DNA from: Massilia yuzhufengensis
Lineage (GTDB): Bacteria; Pseudomonadota; Gammaproteobacteria; Burkholderiales; Burkholderiaceae_D
DNA length: 64,000 nucleotides
Assembly: GCF_900112225.1 (NCBI RefSeq)
Contig: NZ_FOLD01000002.1
Span: 161,367-225,366, forward strand
Direction of reading: 5' to 3'
Numbering within the stretch: position 1 is the first letter of the stretch; every line of letters starts with the position of its first letter. Below, piece by piece: positions 57,305 to 64,000 of this stretch. Made by a program: the position numbers and the translations under genes. The notes under the pieces are model-generated. The model was not told where the DNA came from. It did no database searches and saw only the letters and a list, made by a program, of their open reading frames with translations.

Positions 57305-57331
57305 GGTATCTTGTTAATACCTCCAGGGTAT
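57305..57331 (-). promoter_or_regulatory. CatR/BenM-type operator upstream of benE
   Basis: ATACC-N5-GGTAT (57317-57331) is preceded by GGTAT at 57305-57309. The layout TTGGTAT-N7-ATACC-N5-GGTATG is the same as in the catR/catB interval, with identical spacing. This ties uptake to the same LysR protein. Confidence 0.72.
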
Positions 57332-57420
57332 GGCGCCGCCCGTGTTTTCACGGCCGCGCGAACGCTTGCAAGCTGGCGCCGGCAGGACCATACTGGACTC
57401 ACCACCTTGCGGGGGCCGTC

Positions 57421-58797
57421 ATGAACTTCCGCCGATTGTTCCGCCACCGCGCCTGGGCCTGCGCCAGCTTCTTGCTGGTGCTGGCCCTGGCCCATCCCGG
57501 CCCGGCCGCCGGCGCCGCGCCGGTCGGCCTGTTGACGCTGGACGGCGCCATCGGGCCGGCCACCGCCGACCACGTCGTGCGCAGCCTGGCCCACGCCCAC
57601 GAGCGCGGCCAGCAACTGCTGGTCCTGCGGATGGATACGCCCGGCGGGCTCGATACGTCGATGCGCACGGTGATCAAGGCCATCCTCGCTTCGCCGGTGC
57701 CGGTTGCCACCTGGGTGGCGCCGAGCGGCGCGCGCGCCGCCAGCGCCGGCACTTATATCCTGGTTGCGAGCCACATCGCGGCGATGGCGCCGGGCACCAA
57801 CGTGGGCGCGGCCACCCCGGTCGAGATCGGCCTGGCGCCGCGCCAGCCCGAGCCGGGCCCGGCGCCAAAGGACGCCGCCGGCGCCGGCCAGGACAAGCCG
57901 CCGGCGATGACGGCCAAGCAGGTCAACGACGCGGCCGCCTACCTGCGCAGCCTGGCCCAGCTGCGCGGCCGGAATGCCGACTGGGCCGAGCGCGCCGTGC
58001 GCGATGCCAGCAGCCTGAGCGCCGAGGACGCGCTGCGGCTGAACGTCGTCGACCACCTGGCCGCCGACCTGCCGGCGTTGCTGGCGCAACTCGATGGGCG
58101 CCGCGTCGTGGCGGGCGGCAAGGTGCATCGCCTTGCCACCCGGGGCGCAGCGCTCGTCGAGTATCTCCCCGACTGGCGCACCAGTGCGCTGGCCGCCATC
58201 ACCAGCCCCGGCGTCGCCCTGCTGCTCATGACCATCGGCTTCTACGGCCTGGTGTTCGAGTTCATGAACCCGGGCGCGGTGGCGCCGGGCGTGATCGGGG
58301 CCATCTGCCTGCTGCTGGGCCTGTACGCGCTGCAGATGCTGCCGGTGAACTACGCCGGCCTGGCCCTGATCGTGCTGGGGCTGGCCTTCATGGCCGGTGA
58401 AGCCTTCCTGCCCAGTTTCGGCATCCTGGGGCTGGGCGGCATCGCCGCCTTCGTGGCCGGCGCGCTGATGCTGGTCGACACCGAATTACCCGGCTACGGG
58501 ATTCCCCCGGGCCTGGTCGGCACGCTTGGCGTCGCCAGCGCGCTGCTGCTGTTCGGCACCGTGCGCCTGGCCCTCAAGACCCGCCGGCGCCCGGTACGCA
58601 GCGGCGCCGATGGCCTCATCGGCGCGCTGTGCACCGTGTCCAGCGTGGGCGAACGCCGTCCGCACGAAGGCTGGGTCCAGCTCGAAGGCGAGCTGTGGCG
58701 GGCCGTCTGCAGCACCCCACTGCGGCCATCCCAGACCGTGCGGGTGGTTGGCCGCACCGGCCTGACCGTCGAAGTGGTTCCCGTCGACCCAGCCTAG
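57421..58797 (+). CDS. NfeD family membrane serine protease
   Basis: A 458-residue NfeD-1b-type protein. After a signal peptide (to about residue 31) comes a ClpP-like serine protease domain: [27 protein letters not shown] (Ser nucleophile). Four to five membrane helices (about 255-385) and a soluble OB-fold end complete it. It is paired with the slipin gene 10 nt downstream; NfeD proteases are known to cleave stomatin-type proteins. Confidence 0.9.
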   Translation: MNFRRLFRHRAWACASFLLVLALAHPGPAAGAAPVGLLTLDGAIGPATADHVVRSLAHAHERGQQLLVLRMDTPGGLDTSMRTVIKAILASPVPVATWVAPSGARAASAGTYILVASHIAAMAPGTNVGAATPVEIGLAPRQPEPGPAPKDAAGAGQDKPPAMTAKQVNDAAAYLRSLAQLRGRNADWAERAVRDASSLSAEDALRLNVVDHLAADLPALLAQLDGRRVVAGGKVHRLATRGAALVEYLPDWRTSALAAITSPGVALLLMTIGFYGLVFEFMNPGAVAPGVIGAICLLLGLYALQMLPVNYAGLALIVLGLAFMAGEAFLPSFGILGLGGIAAFVAGALMLVDTELPGYGIPPGLVGTLGVASALLLFGTVRLALKTRRRPVRSGADGLIGALCTVSSVGERRPHEGWVQLEGELWRAVCSTPLRPSQTVRVVGRTGLTVEVVPVDPA

Positions 58798-58807
58798 GAG
58801 AAAAACC

Positions 58808-59578
58808 ATGTTTTCCGGTATCGGTATCGGCCTTGGCGGCCTCTTGTTCCTGCTGCTGGCCCTGCTGGCCACGGCGATCCGGGTGCTGCGCGAATACGAG
58901 CGCGGCGTCGTGTTCCAGCTTGGCCGCTTCTGGGGCGTGAAGGGGCCGGGCCTGGTAATCATCATCCCGGTGGTGCAGCAAATGGTGCGGGTCGACCTGC
59001 GCACCATCGTGCTCGACGTGCCGACCCAGGACGTGATCTCGCGCGACAACGTGTCGGTCAAGGTCAACGCGGTCCTGTATTTCCGGGTGGTCGATCCGGA
59101 ACGCGCCATCATCCAGGTGGCGAACTTCATGGAAGCGACCAGCCAGTTGGCCCAGACCACCCTGCGCGCCGTGCTGGGCAAGCACGAGCTCGACGAAATG
59201 CTGGCCGAGCGCGAGCGCCTGAACCTGGACATCCAGCAAGTGCTCGACGCCCAGACCGATGCCTGGGGCATCAAGGTGGCCAATGTCGAGATCAAGCACG
59301 TCGACCTGGACGAATCGATGATCCGCGCCATCGCGCGCCAGGCCGAAGCCGAGCGGGAACGGCGGGCCAAGGTCATCCATGCCGAAGGCGAGCTGCAGGC
59401 CTCGGAAAAGCTGCAGCAGGCCGCCTTCGTGCTGGCCCAGCAACCGGGCGCGATGCAGCTGCGCTATATGCAGACGCTGGGCGCGATCGCCGGCGACAAA
59501 TCCTCGACCATCGTGTTCCCGCTGCCGCTCGACGTGCTGGCGGGCGTCATGGGACAAGGCCGCAAGGACGCCGGCTAG
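58808..59578 (+). CDS. Slipin (stomatin/prohibitin family)
   Basis: A 256-residue SPFH protein. One N-terminal membrane helix (about 3-25) precedes the SPFH domain with [20 protein letters not shown], and a helical coiled-coil tail ([19 protein letters not shown]) supports oligomer formation. It has an AGGAGAAAAACC site and pairs with the NfeD protease. Confidence 0.92.
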   Translation: MFSGIGIGLGGLLFLLLALLATAIRVLREYERGVVFQLGRFWGVKGPGLVIIIPVVQQMVRVDLRTIVLDVPTQDVISRDNVSVKVNAVLYFRVVDPERAIIQVANFMEATSQLAQTTLRAVLGKHELDEMLAERERLNLDIQQVLDAQTDAWGIKVANVEIKHVDLDESMIRAIARQAEAERERRAKVIHAEGELQASEKLQQAAFVLAQQPGAMQLRYMQTLGAIAGDKSSTIVFPLPLDVLAGVMGQGRKDAG

Positions 59579-59606
59579 GTTTTCTGGCGGTGCTGTTGCC
59601 TGCACG

Positions 59607-59637
59607 GTAGGGTGGTCGGCTCTGCCGACCGCCCTAC
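59607..59637. repeat. REP-like hairpin
   Basis: GTAGGGTGGTCGGC and GCCGACCGCCCTAC form a 14-bp stem with one T-G pair and a TCT loop. It belongs to the same repeat family as 1967-2044 and lies after the slipin gene, where it could also end transcription. Confidence 0.7.
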
Positions 59638-59745
59638 GAGCATGCATCGCGCCTGAACCATGCGTGCGGCATGAAATGCCCCGCACCACCCTTTTGCCGC
59701 GCAGCGACGGCTATCATCCAAGGCTCACACTACCCCGAAGTCACG

Positions 59746-61116
59746 ATGCGCCTTGCCCGCCTTGCCCTGCTGTCCGCCCTCCTCCTTGCCGGCGCCGTGC
59801 GCGCCGACAGCCTCGACGATGCCCTGCTCAAGGAAATGAGGCTGCGCCATGTGCCCGGCCTGAGCGTGCTGGTCATCAAGGATGGCAAGGTGCTCAGGGA
59901 GAAAGGCTATGGCCTGGCCAATATCGAGCACGGTGTGAAGGTCACGCCGCAGACTGTGTTCCAGTCCGGCTCGGTCGGCAAGACCTTTACCGCGGCCCTC
60001 ATCATGCTGCTGGAAAAGGATGGCAAGCTGCGCCTGGACGACCCGGTGGCGCGCCACCTGCCCGGCGCCCCGGCGGCCTGGGAAAAGATCACGATCCGCC
60101 ACCTGCTCAGCCACACCTCGGGCCTGGGCGACCCGTACGAGATCATCGACTTTCGCAAGGATTACAGCGACGAAGAGCTGATCGCGCTTGAGGCGACGGT
60201 GCCGGTGCGCTTCGCCCCGGGAGAAAAATGGGCCTACAGTAATATGGGCTACCACCTGCTGGGCTTCATCGCCAACCGGGCCGGCGGCAAGTTCTACGGC
60301 GAACAACTGCGCGAGCGCATCTTCGCCCCGCTCGGCATGGGTACGCGCGTGATCAGCGAGGCCGACATCGTCCCGCACCGCGCCGCCGGCTATACCTGGA
60401 AAGGGGGCGCGCTGAAGAACCAGGACTGGGTCGCGCCGCGCCTGAACACCACGGCCGACGGCAGCCTGTACCTGACGGCGCGCGACCTGGCGGCCTGGGA
60501 CCAGGCCCTGTATGGCGACAAGGTGCTGGACGCGGACCTGCGAGCCGCCGCCTTCACGCCGGCCAGGCTGAACGACGGCAGCGCCGCGCCCTACGGCCTG
60601 GGCTGGTTCGTCAACACGGTAAAGGGACGCCGCCACATCATGCACGGCGGTTCCTGGCAGGGCTTCCGCGCCCAGCTGTGCCGCTATGTCGACGACAAGC
60701 TGACCGTGGTGGTGCTGGCCAATGCGGATTCGGCACGCCCGAACAAGTTCGCCGACATGATCGCGGCCCACTACGTGCCGGCCCTGTTCGATGCGCCCGC
60801 CAAGCCGATCGCCGACCAGGACCCGGCCGTGACAGCGCAGGCGCGCGCGGCCATGGCCAGCTTTGCCGCCGGACAGCAGCCTGGCAACATGGACGAGGAA
60901 CTGGCCAAACGATTCCAGCCGGCCATGCTCAAGCGGGTCAGCGAGCTCCTCACGGAAGCCGGGTCGCTGCGCGCGGTCGACCTGCTCTCGAGCAAGGACG
61001 CGGACACGGGCCGCAGCCTGCGCTACCGCTTCAGCTACGCAAACGAAACGCTGCTGGTGTCGGCGGTGCTCGACAAGTCGGGCAAGTTCAAGAGCTTCAA
61101 TTTCTCGCCCGAGTAA
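59746..61116 (+). CDS. Serine beta-lactamase-fold hydrolase (class C-like)
   Basis: A 456-residue secreted protein with signal peptide ending VRA-DS (about 20). The penicillin-binding-fold motifs are all visible: SVGK (S-x-x-K) in FQSGSVGKTF, YSN in WAYSNMGY, and HGG in IMHGGS. The extra C-terminal domain (about 370-456) is of the DUF type often found in such hydrolases. It is likely an esterase, peptidase or D-amino-acid amidase rather than a resistance enzyme. The substrate is unknown. Confidence 0.85.
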   Translation: MRLARLALLSALLLAGAVRADSLDDALLKEMRLRHVPGLSVLVIKDGKVLREKGYGLANIEHGVKVTPQTVFQSGSVGKTFTAALIMLLEKDGKLRLDDPVARHLPGAPAAWEKITIRHLLSHTSGLGDPYEIIDFRKDYSDEELIALEATVPVRFAPGEKWAYSNMGYHLLGFIANRAGGKFYGEQLRERIFAPLGMGTRVISEADIVPHRAAGYTWKGGALKNQDWVAPRLNTTADGSLYLTARDLAAWDQALYGDKVLDADLRAAAFTPARLNDGSAAPYGLGWFVNTVKGRRHIMHGGSWQGFRAQLCRYVDDKLTVVVLANADSARPNKFADMIAAHYVPALFDAPAKPIADQDPAVTAQARAAMASFAAGQQPGNMDEELAKRFQPAMLKRVSELLTEAGSLRAVDLLSSKDADTGRSLRYRFSYANETLLVSAVLDKSGKFKSFNFSPE

Positions 61117-61156
61117 GCAGCGGGCGGCCGGCCACGCATGGGCGCCCGCCCCTTCC

Positions 61157-63355
61157 TTACTGCACGTTGGCCGCGGCCAGCGCCGTCATGTTGACGATCC
61201 GCCGCACCGTCGCGCTCGGGCTCAGGATGTGCACCGGCTTGGCCGTGCCCAGCAGGATCGGGCCCACCGTGACGCCCTTGCCCGCCGCCACCTTGAGCAC
61301 GTTGAACAGGATGTTGGCGGCGTCCAGCGACGGCATCACCAAGAGGTTGGCGCTGCCGGCGAAGCTGTCCGGGATGCGGTAGATGTCGCGGATTTCTTCC
61401 GACAGCGCGGCGTCGCCATGCACTTCGCCGATCACCGCCAGCTCCGGCGCGCTCTCCTTGAGCAGAGCGCGCGCTTCACGTACGCGCCGCGCCGACGGGC
61501 GTTCGGACGAGCCCTGCGAGGAGTGCGAGAGCAGTGCCACCTTGGGCTCCAGGCCGAACTGGCGCACGGCCGATGCGGCCAGGCGCGCGATGCCCGCCAG
61601 TTCCTGCGCGCTCGGCTGCTCGTTGACGTAGGTGTCGGTGATGAACAGGGTCAGGCGATCGAGCACCAGCGCATTCATCGCGGCCAGCACCGGGGCCCCG
61701 GGCGCCATGCCGATTTCGTTTTTCACGTGTTCCAGGTGGCTGTCGTAGGTCCCCGCCATGCCGCAGATGAGGGCGTCGACCTCGCCTGACTTGAGCAGGC
61801 GCGCGCCCTGCAGTGTGGCGTCGCCGCTGGCCTCGACCAGCGTGTAGTCGCTGCCCGCCTGCAGGCGCAATCCGGCTGCCTGGATGGCGCGCTCGACGCC
61901 GCCCTTGTCGCCGACCAAAACCGGGTGGGCGATGCCTTCGTCGACCACGGTCTGCACCGCGCGCAGCACGCGCACATCCTGCCCTTCCGCATAGGCGACC
62001 TTGCGCAGTGTGGCCTTGGCCTTGGTGAACACCGGTTTCATGAAGAAGCCAGTGTGGTAGATCATTTGCGCCAGCTTGTCGCGGTAGGCGGCCATGTCTT
62101 CGATCGGACGGGCGGCCACGCCCGATGCGGCGGCCGCTTCGGCCACGCGCGGCGCGATGGCGGCCAGCAGGCGCGGGTCGAACGGTTTCGGGATGATGTA
62201 CTCGGGGCCGAAGGTAAGGTCCTGGCCTTCGTAGGCCGAGGCCACGACGTCGCTCGCTTCGGCTTCGGCCAGTTCGGCGATCGCGGTCACGCAGGCCAGC
62301 TTCATCTCGTCGGTAATGCGGGTGGCGCCGCAATCGAGGGCGCCGCGGAAGATGTAGGGGAAGCACAGGACGTTGTTGACCTGGTTCGGGTAGTCCGAGC
62401 GGCCGGTGGCGACGATGCAGTCGGGCCGGGCGGCTTTGGCCACTTCCGGGCGGATTTCCGGCTCCGGGTTGGCCAGCGCCAGGATCACCGGCTGGCTGGC
62501 CATGGTCTTGACCATGTCGCCGGTCAGCACGCCGGCGGTGGAGCAGCCGAGGAAGACGTCGGCGTCAATCATGATGTCGGCCAGGGTGCGCGCCGCCGTG
62601 TCCTGGGCGTAGCGCGCCTTGTTGGCTTCCATATTGGCCTCGCGGCCGGCCCAGATCACGCCCTTGGAGTCGGTGACGAAGATGTTTTCGCGCTTCACGC
62701 CCAGCAGCACCATCATGTCGAGGCAGGCGATCGCCGCGGCGCCGGCGCCGGAGGCGGCCAGCTTGATGCTGCCGATGTCCTTGCCCACCACTTTCAGCGC
62801 ATTGAGCAGCGCGGCGGTGGAGATGATCGCGGTGCCGTGCTGGTCATCGTGGAAGACCGGGATGTTCATGCGCTCGCGCAGCTTCTTCTCGATGTAGAAG
62901 CACTCCGGCGCCTTGATGTCTTCCAGGTTGATGCCGCCCACGGTGGGCTCGAGCATCGCGATGGCGTCGACCAGCTTGTCCGGGTCCAGCTCGTCCAGCT
63001 CCAGGTCGAATACGTCGACCCCGGCGAATTTCTTGAACAGGCAGCCCTTGCCTTCCATGACGGGCTTGGAGGCCAGCGGGCCGATGTTGCCCAGGCCGAG
63101 CACGGCGGTGCCGTTGGTGATCACGGCCACCAGGTTGGCGCGTGAAGTGTATTCGGCCGCCATGTTCGGGTCGGCGGCGATTTCCTCGCAGGCATAGGCC
63201 ACGCCCGGCGAGTAGGCCAGCGACAGGTCGCGCTGGTTCGACAGCGGCTTGGTGGCGACCACTTCGATCTTGCCGCGGGTGGGGCTGCGGTGGTACTCGA
63301 GCGCATCGGCGCGCAGTTGGGTGTCTTTTTCGCTGTTGCTGGATTCTGTGCTCAT
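61157..63355 (-). CDS. maeB: NADP-dependent malic enzyme with phosphotransacetylase domain
   Basis: A 732-residue MaeB-type protein. The malic-enzyme part (about 1-430) has [12 protein letters not shown], the catalytic [10 protein letters not shown] and the Rossmann loop [13 protein letters not shown]-like domain (about 440-732) follows and is regulatory in this family. It decarboxylates malate to pyruvate and NADPH. It is monocistronic and has an inverted repeat upstream. Confidence 0.94.
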   Translation of the reverse strand: MSTESSNSEKDTQLRADALEYHRSPTRGKIEVVATKPLSNQRDLSLAYSPGVAYACEEIAADPNMAAEYTSRANLVAVITNGTAVLGLGNIGPLASKPVMEGKGCLFKKFAGVDVFDLELDELDPDKLVDAIAMLEPTVGGINLEDIKAPECFYIEKKLRERMNIPVFHDDQHGTAIISTAALLNALKVVGKDIGSIKLAASGAGAAAIACLDMMVLLGVKRENIFVTDSKGVIWAGREANMEANKARYAQDTAARTLADIMIDADVFLGCSTAGVLTGDMVKTMASQPVILALANPEPEIRPEVAKAARPDCIVATGRSDYPNQVNNVLCFPYIFRGALDCGATRITDEMKLACVTAIAELAEAEASDVVASAYEGQDLTFGPEYIIPKPFDPRLLAAIAPRVAEAAAASGVAARPIEDMAAYRDKLAQMIYHTGFFMKPVFTKAKATLRKVAYAEGQDVRVLRAVQTVVDEGIAHPVLVGDKGGVERAIQAAGLRLQAGSDYTLVEASGDATLQGARLLKSGEVDALICGMAGTYDSHLEHVKNEIGMAPGAPVLAAMNALVLDRLTLFITDTYVNEQPSAQELAGIARLAASAVRQFGLEPKVALLSHSSQGSSERPSARRVREARALLKESAPELAVIGEVHGDAALSEEIRDIYRIPDSFAGSANLLVMPSLDAANILFNVLKVAAGKGVTVGPILLGTAKPVHILSPSATVRRIVNMTALAAANVQ

Positions 63356-63401
63356 GTCGTCGTCGGTGGGTTGTTACAGTTCTCATAGAACTTACCAAAT
63401 T

Positions 63402-63428
63402 TTGCTCATTTCTGCCTAAAATGAGCAA
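63402..63428 (-). promoter_or_regulatory. Inverted repeat upstream of maeB
   Basis: TTGCTCATTT and AAATGAGCAA form a perfect 10-bp inverted repeat with a 7-base CTGCCTA gap, about 50-75 bp upstream of maeB. The AT-rich arms suggest a dimeric repressor or activator site rather than a terminator. The rest of 63429-63600 holds no supported gene. Confidence 0.5.
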
Positions 63429-63625
63429 GTTTCCTGCTCCCGGGTCGAGCCTCAACAAGAATGCCTCGAATACGGCCCGAACGGCTCGCCGGCGGAGAAC
63501 GCCTGCGGTTTTTTCCTGTCTCAGGGTAGGGAGGTCCAGGGCATGATCATCGAGCCAGGTGGGGGAAGTGTAACGGAGCCGCGACTTATCATAACCGGCG
63601 TATGCCTGGTCGTGCAGGAAACGCC

Positions 63626-64000
63626 ATGCTCCCAGCCCACAAAATCCGGCTCGCACCCAACAATGTGCAAGCCACCTGTTTCGCCAAGGCGGCAGGCACG
63701 GCTCGCTTTGCCTACAACTGGCATCACACGGCGCTTCCACACGATCGGCATCGAGGACTTGAACGTAAAAGGGATGCTGGGCAACCGGAAGCTGGCGCGG
63801 GCCATCGCCGACATGGGGTCCCATGAACTGCGGCGCCAGCTGGACGACAAGACGGCTTTGCGCGGCGGACGTGTCGTGGTGGCGGACCGCTGGTGCCCGA
63901 GCAGCAGGCTATGCTCGTGCTGCGGCTACAAGCTCGACACGATGGTGCTGGGCATGCGCCAGTGGAGCTGCCCCGGCTGCAGCACCTTGCATGACCGCGA
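63626..64000 (+). pseudogene. Internally deleted TnpB (IS200/IS605) remnant, 3' truncated by window
   Basis: The start (MLPAHKIRLAPNN, then ARFAYNW) is the usual TnpB N-terminus, with GCAGGAAACGCC upstream. The frame fails near 63725. From 63735, in another frame, the TnpB C-terminus resumes: IGIEDLNVKGM, ADMGSHELRRQL, VVVADRWCPSS, a four-Cys zinc ribbon (CSCCG and CPGC) and the final HDRD. A typical TnpB is about 350-400 residues, so a central block of roughly 200 residues or more is missing. The nuclease is therefore dead. The copy continues off the right edge, and no paired tnpA gene is visible. Confidence 0.85.

Noticed and set aside
59746..61116. AmpC-type beta-lactamase resistance gene
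   Set aside because: It has the fold motifs but an added C-terminal domain and no AmpR-type regulator; an esterase or peptidase is more likely.

Overview
The window is a high-GC, gene-dense chromosomal segment from a Gram-negative betaproteobacterium, most likely an Oxalobacteraceae member of the Massilia/Telluria/Janthinobacterium type. This is inferred from gene content (sen/egt genes, a betaproteobacterial general porin, a ben-cat pathway of Burkholderiales style, several c-di-GMP proteins, a secreted M4 protease) and from codon bias; no rRNA is present to prove it. I saw no tRNA, rRNA, CRISPR array or prophage. No gene-free stretch exceeds 300 bases; the longest is about 270 bases at 63356-63625.

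Region 1 (1-10.9 kb) looks like a selenium/ergothioneine locus. A 5'-truncated selenosugar synthase gene (senB) overlaps a selenophosphate synthetase gene (selD/senC). After a repeat element and a glycosyltransferase gene comes a translationally coupled egtD-egtB-yihY operon on the minus strand. Divergent from it is a five-gene ABC importer operon with a PhnD-like binding protein, two permeases and two different ATPases. EgtD makes hercynine, needed for both ergothioneine and selenoneine. SenC and SenB would supply the activated selenosugar, and the importer is a candidate for selenium oxyanion uptake. SenA is expected just left of the window.

Region 2 (11-24 kb) carries signalling genes: a small HTH-like protein, a histone-H1-like protein, an operon of periplasmic binding protein, hybrid histidine kinase and HD-GYP response regulator, a Ppx/GppA protein, a membrane GGDEF protein with a degenerate active site, a spermidine-synthase-like protein and a CHASE-PAS-GGDEF-EAL protein.

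Region 3 (23.5-41.9 kb) is a mix of small proteins and envelope or secreted enzymes. It includes an alpha/beta hydrolase, a 2Fe-2S ferredoxin, an L,D-transpeptidase and M23 peptidase pair, an M4 metalloprotease, a zinc alcohol dehydrogenase, a zinc metallopeptidase and a methyltransferase. It also holds a PHB-depolymerase-like esterase with an RHH regulator and a striking four-half-site operator, a GH30 glycosidase with a LacI regulator, an FMN-dependent alpha-hydroxy-acid dehydrogenase, a SUI1-family protein, and a GAF plus degenerate-receiver pair.

Region 4 (41.9-57.3 kb) is catabolic. gudD with a GntR regulator handles D-glucarate. A colinear run catB-catC-catA-benA-benB-benC-benD-pcaD converts benzoate to beta-ketoadipate, and yjjG and doxX follow closely. 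catR is divergent from catB. A second minus-strand operon, benE-MFS-porin, supplies uptake. The catR/catB and benE promoters share the same LysR-type operator motif, which ties uptake and catabolism to one regulator.

Region 5 (57.4-64 kb) holds an NfeD/slipin pair, a serine beta-lactamase-fold hydrolase, the malic enzyme gene maeB, and an internally deleted TnpB (IS200/IS605) remnant running off the right edge.
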